Assembly (NCBI RefSeq): GCF_030547185.1
Contig: NZ_JAUOQR010000001.1
Span: 310,001-374,000 of the forward strand
From: Neptuniibacter sp. 1_MG-2023
GTDB lineage: Bacteria; Pseudomonadota; Gammaproteobacteria; Pseudomonadales; Balneatricaceae
Direction of reading: 5' to 3'
DNA length: 64,000 nucleotides
In this document: one piece after another, positions 35,918 through 45,776 of the stretch
Numbering within the stretch: position 1 is the stretch's first letter
How the letters are laid out: the number at the start of each line of letters is the position of its first letter
Notes under the pieces: model-generated
Told to the model about the DNA's origin: nothing
Databases searched by the model: none
The model's input: the letters and a program-made list of their open reading frames with translations, nothing else
Made by a program: the position numbers and the translations under genes

Positions 35918-37723
35918 TCATTTAGCAAGCATATAGTTACGCCAGCCACCATGATGAGTTATATCTTCAGCCGTTTCGATCGCATAACCTTCACAGATAA
36001 AGCTCGTCACCCAACGGCCATCCGCTAATTCCACTTTGCCTAAACCTAGCGGTTGCGGAATCCCTTGTAGAAAGCTACCTAGTTCCGTTTGGGGTAAAGT
36101 CCACACTTCCACATCAATTGCGCTTCCTTCACCTTCAGACCGAATCAAACCGGGACGAAAGGGAGGACCTCCCGCCAGTGCGTATAACTTATAATTAGCA
36201 GATGTTTGCGTTGCTTGAACTAGGCTTGCCCCCCTCTCCTGCAGTTGGAAATTCAGCGGTAAGCCTTCAAGGTGTGCGCCACAAACAGCTAGTTCTACCC
36301 AGCCCTCTTGTATTGTCGCCGCAGGTAAAAGCTTAGGAAGCGGTGTATTTGTCGCACCTAAAGGTAAGCCTAAACTTTGCTGCCAAGATCCACCAAAACT
36401 TAATAGTTTTCTATCTGACCATGCCGGACCAAAAAGCGTAATACCAAACGGCAACCCAGATGTTTGTATACCTGCAGGTAACGCAATAGCGGTGTAATCC
36501 AGCAGGTTCATAAAGTTAGTGTAGTAACCCACATTTGAATTTAGCTTAATGGGATCTGCATTAACTTCATCAATGGTATAGATAGTACCCGCGGTAGGGA
36601 TCACCACTGCATCGACAGTAGATAAGATCGCATCACACTGCACTTTATAAGCCTGCAATTGATAGATCGCCTTAAACGCATCTACCGCAGTTTTCCCTGC
36701 AGCGCCGCCAATAATGGTTTCTATTACAGGCAGGCAACGGCTGGAATCTTCCTCGAAGAAAGATTCAATCGCGGCATAGCGTTCAGCAACCCAAGGGCCT
36801 TCATAGAGCAGCAGTGCTGCTTGGGCAAAAGGATCAAAATCGATCTCGGTCAGTTCAACACCTTGCTCTCGCAGTTTATCCAGCGATGCGTTAAACAGCG
36901 CTTCGGCACTCTTATTACCAAAAAATGCTAACTGCTCAGGCGCTGGCACACCAACCTTACGACCTTTAAGCGCGTTTTCAGGTTGGTAAGCTGAGGCATC
37001 GTTAGAAGCTACATTAGGCCTTGCATAACAATCTGTCTCATCATATTCGCCGGCGATATCCAACAGTAGATTAAGATCATCCGTTGTGTGGGCAAAAATA
37101 GTAATACAATCTAGGGTTTTACAGGCCGGTACTAAGCCTGTGCAGCTGACCATGCCTTTAGTTGCCTTCATCCCCAAGATATTATTAAACGCGGCGGGAA
37201 CCCGTCCAGAACCTGCAGTATCTGTACCTAAAGAGAAACAGACCTGACCCGTCGCCACCGTGACCGCACTACCAGAACTTGAACCGCCGGAGATATACTC
37301 ATCATTAAAACTATTTTTCACCGCGCCCCACGGGCTACGCGTACCGACAAGTCCCGTTGCAAACTGATCCAAATTGGTTTTACCTAAAGGCACAGCCCCC
37401 GCATTGATAAGAGCCTGAACCACATAAGCAGAGGAGTCAGGCTCATAAGTATAAGCTTTACACCCCGCAGTGGTTGGTAGCCCAGCAAGATCAATATTAT
37501 CTTTGATCGCAAAAGGTATTCCGTAAAGAGGTAGCTCTTTAATCGTTTTACCTTTTAGGTTATTCAGAAATCCATTTAACTGCTCATCCGAGATAGATTC
37601 TATCCAGCAGTTACGTGTATCAGCTCTGGCCTCAGCCAATTTTTGAGTAAGGTACTCAGCAGGTGACCACTGCTCTGATTCATAAGCGGCTAATAGTTCT
37701 ATTACTGTTATTGGCATATTCAT
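35918..37723 (-). CDS. atzF: Allophanate hydrolase
   Basis: Allophanate hydrolase splits allophanate to ammonia and CO2. The 601-residue protein has the amidase-signature fold with the Ser-Ser-Lys triad in GKTNLDQ, GGSSSGSAVTVA and TDTAGSGRVPA (about residues 95-175), followed by the C-terminal domain (about 440-600) found in AtzF/DUR1-type enzymes. The start overlaps the carboxylase stop by 4 bp. It is the last gene of the guanidine operon, completing the path guanidine, carboxyguanidine, allophanate, ammonia. Cytosolic. Confidence 0.93.
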   Translation of the reverse strand: MNMPITVIELLAAYESEQWSPAEYLTQKLAEARADTRNCWIESISDEQLNGFLNNLKGKTIKELPLYGIPFAIKDNIDLAGLPTTAGCKAYTYEPDSSAYVVQALINAGAVPLGKTNLDQFATGLVGTRSPWGAVKNSFNDEYISGGSSSGSAVTVATGQVCFSLGTDTAGSGRVPAAFNNILGMKATKGMVSCTGLVPACKTLDCITIFAHTTDDLNLLLDIAGEYDETDCYARPNVASNDASAYQPENALKGRKVGVPAPEQLAFFGNKSAEALFNASLDKLREQGVELTEIDFDPFAQAALLLYEGPWVAERYAAIESFFEEDSSRCLPVIETIIGGAAGKTAVDAFKAIYQLQAYKVQCDAILSTVDAVVIPTAGTIYTIDEVNADPIKLNSNVGYYTNFMNLLDYTAIALPAGIQTSGLPFGITLFGPAWSDRKLLSFGGSWQQSLGLPLGATNTPLPKLLPAATIQEGWVELAVCGAHLEGLPLNFQLQERGASLVQATQTSANYKLYALAGGPPFRPGLIRSEGEGSAIDVEVWTLPQTELGSFLQGIPQPLGLGKVELADGRWVTSFICEGYAIETAEDITHHGGWRNYMLAK

Positions 37724-40700
37724 ACAGCACCCGTCTCCTGTGATATTACTGATGTTTCTACTTGAGTCTTAATAACCATAAGTCGCTGACCCGAGTGAAC
37801 TTGAGCCCCCGTTTCTTGGCTGATACTACTAATAACGCCCGATTCAGATGCAACCACTTCTAATTCCATCTTCATTGCTTCTAAGATCATGACGACTTCA
37901 CCCGCTTTGACCTTTTGACCTGGTTCTACCAAGACCTGCCAGATATTTCCTGCCACTTGGCTTTCCACTGCGGTTTCATGTTCGCTAAGCAGCTCATCAA
38001 GCCCTTGAGACTCAACCATCATATCTGCTTCAAAGTTAGCTTGGCCGCTCTCAACCCAGCGTTGACGTTCCTCCTCAAACGCAGTTTGTTGACGCTCTTT
38101 ACACTGCAGAATTTCATCCTGATGCTGATCAAGTAAGGCTTGATACTCAGCAAGAGAAAACTCAGTTTCCTCTATTTTGACAGGGTATTTACCCCGAGGG
38201 TGATCACGTCGAATCTCCTTCAGCTCCTCTGCACTCACCTCATAGAAACGGATCTGATCAAAAAAGCGCAGTAACCAAGGCTGCGTAAACGCCTCAGTTT
38301 TACGGTAGCGGTTCCACATCTGTAAGGTACGACCAATAAACTGATAACCACCCGGCCCTTCCATACCGTAAACACACATGTAGGCCCCCCCAATGCCGAC
38401 CGCATTTTCCGGTGTCCATGTACGTGCTGGGTTGTATTTTGTCGTGACTAGGCGATGTCTTGGATCCATAGGTGTTGCCACCGGCGCACCTAAATACACA
38501 TCCCCTAACCCCATCACAAGGTAGCTAGCATCAAAGACAATTTTCTTAACATCTTCGACGGAATCTAAGCCATTAATTCGACGGATAAACTCAATATTGT
38601 CAGGGCACCAAGGGGCATCTTTACGTACTACTTCATCGTATTTTTTAATCGCTAAGCGCGTTGCTTCGTCATCCCAAGAAAGTGGTAACGAAACTATACG
38701 TGCAGGCACCGTTAGCTTATCTATATCACCCAGATCAGCTTCAGCGTGCTCTAACAGCTCAATCAGCTTAGCTATAGGTAGCTGTAAATTATCGTAATGT
38801 ACTTGTAGCGAACGAATACCCGGTGTGAGCTCTTTAATACCTGTGATATTCAGCGCTTGGAGTTTCAGCATTAATGCATGAACACGGAAGCGTAATTTAA
38901 TATCAAGACGCTGCGGACCGTACTCCACCAGCAGAAAGTCTTCACCACTTGGACGATAAACAACGTTTTCGCCATAGGTTTCTTTAGGCAACACTTTAAC
39001 AATCGGTGAGTCGATAACCGCTTGGGGCAGCTCACTCTCCTGAATAGCAACAGAGGATACTTGTTGTAACTGCTCACGTTCAGCATCGGCAGCATCGGCA
39101 ATAGATACAGGTAAAAATCGTACAGTATCACCCGCTTTTAGCTGACCCATCTTCCACAGATCAGCTTTGATAATCGTAGCAGGACAAACAAAACCACCTA
39201 AACTTGGACCATCAGGACCTAAGATCACTGGCATATCACCGGTAAAATCGATCGTACCTACAGCATACGCATTATCATGAATATTAGATGGATGCAGACC
39301 TGCTTCACCACCATCAGTTCTCGCCCATTCAGGTTTAGGCCCAATCAGGCGAACCCCAGTGCGGCTCGAATTGAAATGAACCTGCCAATCTGCGGCAAAA
39401 AACTCAGAAATATCTTTATCTGTGAAAAAGTCCGGTGCGCCATGAGGGCCGTAAATAACACGAATCTGCCAATCATTTGTTAACTTAGGCGCAGATTTTA
39501 CTTGTGCACCGGCCTCAGCAGATATTTGGAAACGACTATCAAGCTGGAGTACATCACCAGAACGTAGCGCTCTACCCGCATGCCCACCAAACTGCCCTAA
39601 GGTGAAGGTCGATTTACTGCCTAGATAATCAGGGCATTTAATACCACCGGCAACCGCAAGGTAAGCACGCGCGCCATCTCCTTTTGTCGCACCCAACGCT
39701 AAGGTTTGACCGGCTTTAATAGCTAGCACGGTGCCCATAGGTACCGCCTGACCTTCTAAGGTTGCAGCAAGTTCAGCCCCCGTAATCACCACTTGAGTCG
39801 CTTGGTTAAAGCGCAGTGTTGGCCCGCTAATAATAATCTCGAGCCCAGCGGCATCCACAGGGTTATTAAGCAGCTGATTTGCTAACCTAAAACTAACAGA
39901 ATCCATAGGACCTGAAGGTGGTACACCAATATCCCAATAACCTTCACGACCAGGGTAATCTTGGATCGTTGTTTGTGTACCGGCATTAAGTACATCAAAC
40001 GTGTACGGCTGATAATTAAAGTCATTAAGAGAGCGTGTTAATACTTGGCCGCTCTGTACAACCTCGCTACCTAATAGCTGATGTAGATAACCTAAATTAT
40101 GCTCAATACCATAAATCGTTGATTCCGATAGCGCCTGCATTAAACCCGTTAAGGCTTGCTGACGCGTAGGCGCATGGAAGATCACTTTTGCTAACATAGG
40201 ATCAAAAAATGGGGAGACTTCGACGCCTGCCTCAATCCAGTGTTCAACTCGTAGACCGTCGATCTCCGGCCACTCCACATGGCTTAATAAACCGGCGCAA
40301 GGTTGGAACTCTTTATTTGCATCTTCAGCATACAAACGCACCTGAATCGCATGACCTTTAGGGCTTAATCCTGCTCCCTCTTTAACAAGATCGAGTTCAT
40401 TAGCACCCTGCTTCACCATCCATTCAACAAGGTCGACACCAAAAACCTCTTCTGTTACCCCGTGCTCAACCTGGAGGCGTGTATTGACCTCAAGGAAGTA
40501 GAAACGCTCAGTGGTCTGATCCAGTACAAATTCAACCGTACCTGCATTTCGGTAGTTAACCTGCTCTGCTAAACGTACCGCTGTATTTTGTAACGCTGTA
40601 CGTGTTTCATCACTTAGATTAGGTGCTGGCGTTTCCTCAATCACTTTTTGGTTGCGACGCTGAGCGGAACAATCCCTCTCTCCTAGCGCTACAACATTTC

Positions 40701-41352
40701 CAGCGCCATCACCAAAAATCTGAACCTCTATATGGCGTGCATGCTGGATAAATTTTTCAATAAATAAACCACTATTACTGAAGTTATTCTCACTTAAGCG
40801 GCGCACTGAGTCGTACGCATCAGTTAGTTCTTGGGCAGTATCACAACGTTGCATACCAATACCGCCGCCACCGGCTGTGCTTTTCAACATAACAGGATAA
40901 CCAACCCGCTCTGCTTCTTCTAACGACTGCTCTAAACTATCTAATAGACCTGTACCCGGTAGAAGGGGTACTTTCGCTTGCTCGGCTAACTCACGAGCTG
41001 AATGCTTAAGACCAAAGTCATTCATCTGTTCAGGTGTTGGCCCTAAAAAGGTAATCTCTTCACTTTCACAGCGCGCAACAAAATCGGGGTTTTCACTTAA
41101 AAAACCATAACCGGGGTGTACTGCTTCAGCACCGCTCTGTTTAGCTATGGCGATAATTTTATCTTGATCAAGGTAAGTTTGGGTGGCAGCCCCTTCACCT
41201 AAGGAATAGGCCTCATCCGCTTGAAGTACATGTAAGCTATCCGCATCTGCTTCACTATAAATGGCAACACTAGTAACACCCATTTTGCGAAGTGTGCGAA
41301 TAATACGACAAGCAATGGCACCACGATTAGCAATTAGCACTTTAGAAAACAT
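37720..41352 (-). CDS. Guanidine/urea carboxylase (biotin-dependent)
   Basis: This 1210-residue enzyme is usually annotated urea carboxylase. Its order is biotin carboxylase (1-450, with the ATP-grasp Gly-rich loop STAGGGGIGMQ), KipA-like carboxyltransferase (about 470-790), KipI-like part (about 820-1050), and a biotinyl domain with EAMKMEL (Lys about 1161). In operons under a guanidine-I riboswitch, and with two DUF1989 proteins, homologs prefer guanidine, so I call it a likely guanidine carboxylase; sequence alone does not settle the substrate. It needs ATP, bicarbonate and biotin. An odd extra C-terminal tail of about 25 residues repeats ISQETGA. It overlaps atzF by 4 bp. Confidence 0.9.
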   Translation of the reverse strand: MFSKVLIANRGAIACRIIRTLRKMGVTSVAIYSEADADSLHVLQADEAYSLGEGAATQTYLDQDKIIAIAKQSGAEAVHPGYGFLSENPDFVARCESEEITFLGPTPEQMNDFGLKHSARELAEQAKVPLLPGTGLLDSLEQSLEEAERVGYPVMLKSTAGGGGIGMQRCDTAQELTDAYDSVRRLSENNFSNSGLFIEKFIQHARHIEVQIFGDGAGNVVALGERDCSAQRRNQKVIEETPAPNLSDETRTALQNTAVRLAEQVNYRNAGTVEFVLDQTTERFYFLEVNTRLQVEHGVTEEVFGVDLVEWMVKQGANELDLVKEGAGLSPKGHAIQVRLYAEDANKEFQPCAGLLSHVEWPEIDGLRVEHWIEAGVEVSPFFDPMLAKVIFHAPTRQQALTGLMQALSESTIYGIEHNLGYLHQLLGSEVVQSGQVLTRSLNDFNYQPYTFDVLNAGTQTTIQDYPGREGYWDIGVPPSGPMDSVSFRLANQLLNNPVDAAGLEIIISGPTLRFNQATQVVITGAELAATLEGQAVPMGTVLAIKAGQTLALGATKGDGARAYLAVAGGIKCPDYLGSKSTFTLGQFGGHAGRALRSGDVLQLDSRFQISAEAGAQVKSAPKLTNDWQIRVIYGPHGAPDFFTDKDISEFFAADWQVHFNSSRTGVRLIGPKPEWARTDGGEAGLHPSNIHDNAYAVGTIDFTGDMPVILGPDGPSLGGFVCPATIIKADLWKMGQLKAGDTVRFLPVSIADAADAEREQLQQVSSVAIQESELPQAVIDSPIVKVLPKETYGENVVYRPSGEDFLLVEYGPQRLDIKLRFRVHALMLKLQALNITGIKELTPGIRSLQVHYDNLQLPIAKLIELLEHAEADLGDIDKLTVPARIVSLPLSWDDEATRLAIKKYDEVVRKDAPWCPDNIEFIRRINGLDSVEDVKKIVFDASYLVMGLGDVYLGAPVATPMDPRHRLVTTKYNPARTWTPENAVGIGGAYMCVYGMEGPGGYQFIGRTLQMWNRYRKTEAFTQPWLLRFFDQIRFYEVSAEELKEIRRDHPRGKYPVKIEETEFSLAEYQALLDQHQDEILQCKERQQTAFEEERQRWVESGQANFEADMMVESQGLDELLSEHETAVESQVAGNIWQVLVEPGQKVKAGEVVMILEAMKMELEVVASESGVISSISQETGAQVHSGQRLMVIKTQVETSVISQETGAV

Positions 41353-41472
41353 ATGTATTCACCTGAATGTCTGGGTCGTCCCAGCAACACTCTAAGGGCT
41401 TAATTGGGGTCGTCCCCGCCCATTTTATCTGCCAATAAGTAGACAGCACTTTGTTCTACACAAAGCGAAAAA

Positions 41473-42111
41473 CTAATCCCAAATCAGTACTTCGACCGGC
41501 GTTGGGTTGTAAGCATTACAAGGGTTATTCAATTGTGGACAGTTGGAGATCAGTACAATCACATCCATGGCAGCCTTCATCTCAACATACTTACCAGCAC
41601 CACTGATCCCGTCCGCAAAGCTCAATCCGCCATCGGCTGTCACAGGTACATTCATAAAGAAGTTAATGTTGTGAGTAATGTCACGTTTGCTCATGCCAAA
41701 CTGCTCATTTTCAGCAACCGCTAATAACCAGCTATCGCGGCAAGCATGCATGCATTTTTTATTTAGATCATAACGGACAGTGTTACTTTCTGTTGCGCAA
41801 GCACCGCCTAAGGTATCGTGACGACCACAGGTATCAGCAACAATTTCCAGCATTAGATTGCCTTCATTAGATAACAGCTTACTGCCTGCGGTAAGGTAAA
41901 CATTACCCTGCTCTCGCACCGTATCTATTGCACTGTATCGCTCAGAAGGATCATCTGCGTTGTAAAACAAGGTATCTGCGGCTTGGTTACCCTCTAAATC
42001 CAAGATGCGCAAAACCTGACCCGCTTTAACCACTTTCATGTAGTAGTCACCGGCATCAATAGTTTCCCGTTGACTCGCCTGTTCAGCAGCTAATGAACTC
42101 TCTTTAATCAT
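41473..42111 (-). CDS. DUF1989 protein UAAP2, carboxyguanidine deiminase subunit
   Basis: A 212-residue cytosolic protein, the second of a pair of DUF1989 proteins. Motifs are [57 protein letters not shown] and the Cys-rich end [10 protein letters not shown], all typical of urea-carboxylase-associated protein 2. In riboswitch-controlled operons such pairs form carboxyguanidine deiminase (CgdA/CgdB), which converts carboxyguanidine to allophanate and ammonia. His and Cys residues likely bind a metal. It lies 12 bp after the UAAP1 gene and 120 bp upstream of the carboxylase. Which subunit is A or B is not assigned here. Confidence 0.87.
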   Translation of the reverse strand: MIKESSLAAEQASQRETIDAGDYYMKVVKAGQVLRILDLEGNQAADTLFYNADDPSERYSAIDTVREQGNVYLTAGSKLLSNEGNLMLEIVADTCGRHDTLGGACATESNTVRYDLNKKCMHACRDSWLLAVAENEQFGMSKRDITHNINFFMNVPVTADGGLSFADGISGAGKYVEMKAAMDVIVLISNCPQLNNPCNAYNPTPVEVLIWD

Positions 42112-42123
42112 GATATTTCTCCC

Positions 42124-42855
42124 TTAGTGCGAACAAACATGAGGCGTTGCTAAATAACGCTGATTGTTTTCAAATCCGCGTGCATTTTCTGGACGATGAT
42201 TTAAACAGGTATCGTCTGACGTCAACGGCGCCGCTTTATACATGCTTACTTCAATAGGATGATTAGGGTATTCAGCCGCAGGATTCATAGGATGGGGGCA
42301 GGTTGTAAACACCACTAAAGTGTCTATCTCAAAACGTAGTTCAATCACGTCGCCTGCTTTACTGTGTTCTTCGGCAAAACTTAAGTTGCCTTCGTCATCA
42401 GTAAAGACCTTACTAAAAAGGTTTAGATTCGCGGCTAAATCCCGTTTACCTAAACCATATTTAGCGACTTCTACCAACAAGCTGTCATAACCGTTTTGCA
42501 ACCATGCATTACGGTCTTTCTGATAATCACGTGCGCCCCACTTTTCAGCCACTTTGCTTTTATTGGCCACACCACCCACTGTATCAATCCACTGAGTATC
42601 ATCACGTACAATAGAGCAGAAGATCCGCCCCATATCAGAGTAGAGGCAGTTACCTGTGGTTAATTTAAACGTGTGTTGGCACTTAAGTGAGTCCGGTGCG
42701 TTATAGCGCTCTAGTAGATTTTGCGGGTTATAAAACAACATACTGACATTCGCCCCACCTTCTAAATCGGTCAGTTTTAAGCTATGACCGGCAGGTACAA
42801 CCAAGGACCAATGGCTGGCCCCCGGTATACGATCAGTAAAGATTGCTTCGTTCAT
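42124..42855 (-). CDS. DUF1989 protein UAAP1, carboxyguanidine deiminase subunit
   Basis: A 243-residue DUF1989 protein with the UAAP1 pattern: PGASHWSLVVPAGHSLKLTDLEGGANVSMLFYN, KLTTGNCLYSDMGRIFCSIVRDD, GLGKRDLAANLNLFSKV and TTCPHPMNPA. It is the partner of UAAP2, with which it probably forms the carboxyguanidine deiminase. It sits 9 bp after the ABC ATPase gene in the same operon. The reaction frees one ammonia per guanidine before allophanate hydrolysis. The identification of the family is firm; the enzymatic role is by analogy with characterised operons. Confidence 0.87.
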   Translation of the reverse strand: MNEAIFTDRIPGASHWSLVVPAGHSLKLTDLEGGANVSMLFYNPQNLLERYNAPDSLKCQHTFKLTTGNCLYSDMGRIFCSIVRDDTQWIDTVGGVANKSKVAEKWGARDYQKDRNAWLQNGYDSLLVEVAKYGLGKRDLAANLNLFSKVFTDDEGNLSFAEEHSKAGDVIELRFEIDTLVVFTTCPHPMNPAAEYPNHPIEVSMYKAAPLTSDDTCLNHRPENARGFENNQRYLATPHVCSH

Positions 42856-42864
42856 ATTTCCTCC

Positions 42865-43668
42865 TCAAGCTGCGCTCGGTTTAACAGCCTGTAATTTAGC
42901 GAGTTGTTCTGGGTTTTCTTGTCCCGTACTCAATGGAATATCAAAAGTTACATTGGCACCAAAGCGTTCTGGAGCCTGTTGGTCATGGCGAGTTTTATCA
43001 AACACCCATAAGCGGCTCCCTAGCTCAAATCCTTCACTTAGGTCATGAGTAATCATAAAAACAGTTAGTTTCTGTTCCTCCCACAAACTATGGGTAAGCT
43101 TGTGCATATCTTTACGAATACCAGGATCTAGAGCGCCAAAAGGCTCATCAAGTAATAAAATTCTTGGTTTACGAATTAACGCTTGAGCTATAGCTAAACG
43201 CTGCTGCATCCCACCTGATAGTTCACTAGGGTATTTATCTGCGGCGGGCCCTAAACCTACTTTTTCTAAAATATCCAGCACTTCCGCTTTTGCAGCACGG
43301 CGCGCCGAACCAAATAAGCGACCGAGTAAGCGACTGCTCAGAGAGCTTTCGCTAAACTCTTGGCCTAACATCACATTTTCCAGTGCCGTCATATGGGGAA
43401 AGACGGAGTATTTCTGAAAGACAATGCCACGTTCGACACTCGGTTCAGGATCTAAAGGTTCGCCGTCCAGTAGAATCTCGCCTTGGCTCGGTTGTTCAAT
43501 GCCTAATAGCAGGTTTAGAAAGGTTGTTTTCCCACACCCTGAGGCTCCGACAATACTGACAAATTCGCCGGCTTGAACACTAAGGTTTACGCGCTCTAAC
43601 ACAACGTTATCGCCGTACTCTTTCCACAGATTATTGATCTGTATAATGGGGGGCTCAGTTTTAGTCAT
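42865..43668 (-). CDS. ABC transporter ATPase of the guanidine/urea operon
   Basis: A 267-residue ABC ATPase of the nitrate/sulfonate/taurine family. Walker A is GASGCGKTT, the signature is LSGGMQQRLAIAQAL and Walker B is ILLLDEPFGALD. It energises import of the substrate bound by the periplasmic protein upstream. Start ATG 43668 follows AAGGAGCTCG and overlaps the permease stop by 8 bp, so translation is coupled. In ykkC-controlled operons the transporter is likely to import guanidine or a related compound; this is inference from context. Confidence 0.9.
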   Translation of the reverse strand: MTKTEPPIIQINNLWKEYGDNVVLERVNLSVQAGEFVSIVGASGCGKTTFLNLLLGIEQPSQGEILLDGEPLDPEPSVERGIVFQKYSVFPHMTALENVMLGQEFSESSLSSRLLGRLFGSARRAAKAEVLDILEKVGLGPAADKYPSELSGGMQQRLAIAQALIRKPRILLLDEPFGALDPGIRKDMHKLTHSLWEEQKLTVFMITHDLSEGFELGSRLWVFDKTRHDQQAPERFGANVTFDIPLSTGQENPEQLAKLQAVKPSAA

Positions 43669-44491
43669 TGCGAGCTCCTTGCGCTGAGTGGTACCAAGGG
43701 AAAGCTAATATAGAGATGCGTTTTAAAGACCAATCCATCGCAAACGCGAGTGTTGTAATCCAAAAAACGTAGGGCAAAATCACATCCATGGCTAAGTAGC
43801 GTCGTACCAAGAAGATGCGGTAACCCAACCCTTCTGTCGCTGCAATCGCTTCAGCGGCAATAAGAAAGAGCCAAGCACTCCCTAAGGTCAGACGTACCGC
43901 ATCAATTAAGCGCGGCATCGTCTGTGGTAAAACCACCCTAAGAATAATCTGCCAGCTATTGCCACCTAAGGTTTGCGCTTTAATCAACTGTTCTGATGGC
44001 AGGGCATCGGTGCGTAACTGAATATCTCGAATAATCACCGGCGTTATGCCAATCACAATCAACACCACCTTGGACAGCTCACCTAACCCAAATGTGATAA
44101 AGAGGATCGGTAAAATAGCCATGGGAGGAATCAGTGATAATGCAGTCACTAGAGGCGATAAAGGAGATCGGATATAGGGAATCATGCCGTTAAATACGCC
44201 AATCACTAAACCGATCATAGCGCTTAACCCAACAGCGATACCTAACCGTTGTAAACTGGCGAAAGTATCTTGCCACAACAGATATTCACCTGTTCGTTTA
44301 CTAGGCTCAAACCCCATACGAATAATCGCATCCGCGAAACTTCCCATCGATGGGAGCAATTTATCACTTGGGTTTTCAGCCAATCGTGCATCTGATGTCA
44401 CAAGATATATGACAAACAGAATGATAAAGGGCAGCAACCCAAGTACCAACCGCGAATAGCGGCTGGGTTGACGGTTTATAAGGCGTGTCAT
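43661..44491 (-). CDS. ABC transporter permease of the guanidine/urea operon
   Basis: A 276-residue inner-membrane permease with about six helices and the EAA loop (about 180-200, QTLGGNSWQIILRVVLPQTMP) that contacts the ATPase. It resembles SsuC/TauC-type permeases. The gene lies between the substrate-binding and ATPase genes and overlaps the latter by 8 bp. It would form a homodimeric channel. The substrate follows that of the operon. Confidence 0.9.
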   Translation of the reverse strand: MTRLINRQPSRYSRLVLGLLPFIILFVIYLVTSDARLAENPSDKLLPSMGSFADAIIRMGFEPSKRTGEYLLWQDTFASLQRLGIAVGLSAMIGLVIGVFNGMIPYIRSPLSPLVTALSLIPPMAILPILFITFGLGELSKVVLIVIGITPVIIRDIQLRTDALPSEQLIKAQTLGGNSWQIILRVVLPQTMPRLIDAVRLTLGSAWLFLIAAEAIAATEGLGYRIFLVRRYLAMDVILPYVFWITTLAFAMDWSLKRISILAFPWYHSAQGARND

Positions 44492-44539
44492 TCTAGGCTC
44501 CAGTTCTCTATTGGATTAAGCAATTAATGTATTAAGAGA

Positions 44540-45622
44540 TTACAGAGAGCCGTCGGCAGCCATTTTCATATACGCTGGGTTAAAACGAAGTTTGATATTC
44601 GCTGCGTTACCGTAAACACCTGCGGGTGTTTCAATACCTATGAACTTAGCATCCGGTGCACCTTCACCCAAAAGACCATGTTCAAATGAGAATTCACTCA
44701 CTTTCTGCATCGTTTTTGTAAGGCTGTCACTATTTGTGAATTCTAGGGCGGAGGCAGCGGTATAGAACATTTTTGTAGAGGCAAGCTGAGCTTCATAACC
44801 CGCTAGATCAGTACCTGATGCTTCAGCCATAAAGCTTTTCGCTTTAATTGAGCCTTCATCATTAGCAGCAATGGTTGTCATGATCTCATACCAAGCACCT
44901 ACTAAGGCTTTACCCAGTTTTGGATTCGCTTCAAGGGTTTCAGTATTAACAACCATCAGGTCAATAATTTCACCTGGGATCATAGAGGAATCAAATACTT
45001 TGCTTGCATTCGGCATAGCCGTTATTTCACTTAGCAAAGGGTTCCAAGTGGTAACTGCTGTCACATCGTCAGCACTAAAAGCAGCAACAAGATCGGCATC
45101 AGAGGTATTAACCACTTTAACGTCTTGCTCTGTCATGCCAACTGTTTCAAGGCCGCGTGCTAGTAAATAATGGGAAACACTTAACTCAACTAGGTTAACT
45201 TGCTGGCCTTTAATATCTGCCAATGTTTTAGCGTCTTTAAGTACAACACCATCGTTACCGTTTGAGAAATCCCCAACGATAAGCGCTGTTGAATCAACAC
45301 CACTCGCTGCAGGGATAGTTAATGCATCCATGTTAGTCATTACAGTGGCATCAAACTGGCCTGCCGTGAACTGGTTAATAGACTCAACATAGTCATTGAC
45401 CTGAACAACGTCGATTTTAATGCCGTATTTATCAGCCCACTTATCCACGATCCCTGTCGCTGCGCCATAATCCCATGGCATCCAACCGACGTAGATCGTC
45501 CAAGCGACTTTAAATTCGCTTTTTTCTTCAGCTTGAAGAGTTGAGGAAAAACTTAGTAGAAGGGAGAACACTGAAGCGCACATCAGCAGCGTTCGCATGA
45601 AAGATCGAATGGTATTCATCAT
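44540..45622 (-). CDS. ABC transporter substrate-binding protein, urea-carboxylase region type
   Basis: A 360-residue periplasmic binding protein with signal peptide (about 1-31, ending LQA). The mature start FKVAWTIYVGWMPWDYGAATGIVDKWADKYG is typical of the binding proteins encoded next to urea/guanidine carboxylases. It is the first gene of the operon and is preceded by the guanidine-I riboswitch (45681-45776), with a good ribosome site AGGTGAAG before tandem ATGs at 45622 and 45619. It probably captures guanidine or a guanidino compound. The closest names in databases call it a putative urea transporter component. Confidence 0.9.
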   Translation of the reverse strand: MMNTIRSFMRTLLMCASVFSLLLSFSSTLQAEEKSEFKVAWTIYVGWMPWDYGAATGIVDKWADKYGIKIDVVQVNDYVESINQFTAGQFDATVMTNMDALTIPAASGVDSTALIVGDFSNGNDGVVLKDAKTLADIKGQQVNLVELSVSHYLLARGLETVGMTEQDVKVVNTSDADLVAAFSADDVTAVTTWNPLLSEITAMPNASKVFDSSMIPGEIIDLMVVNTETLEANPKLGKALVGAWYEIMTTIAANDEGSIKAKSFMAEASGTDLAGYEAQLASTKMFYTAASALEFTNSDSLTKTMQKVSEFSFEHGLLGEGAPDAKFIGIETPAGVYGNAANIKLRFNPAYMKMAADGSL

Positions 45623-45680
45623 AACTTCACCTTTGTAGTTTCACGAAAATTAAGCACAAGAGACATCACCAATAGGTTTT

Positions 45681-45776
45681 GTTCTCCCGGGCTTTTATCC
45701 CTCCGTGTGACCTCAGGTGAGGTTGGTAACTCTCGGTCCAGACACTACATCTTTGTAGTCGGAACCCTAGATACCC
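45681..45776 (-). promoter_or_regulatory. Guanidine-I (ykkC) riboswitch
   Basis: On the minus strand the RNA contains the ykkC hallmarks in order: CTAGGGTTCC (45770-45761), the GTCTGGACCGAGAG stretch, CACACGGAGGGATAAAAG and the CCCGGGAGA end. It lies about 58 nt before the first gene of the carboxylase operon. Guanidine binding should switch on the genes. The spacing suggests control of transcription or translation, but the expression platform was not resolved by eye. Confidence 0.95.
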
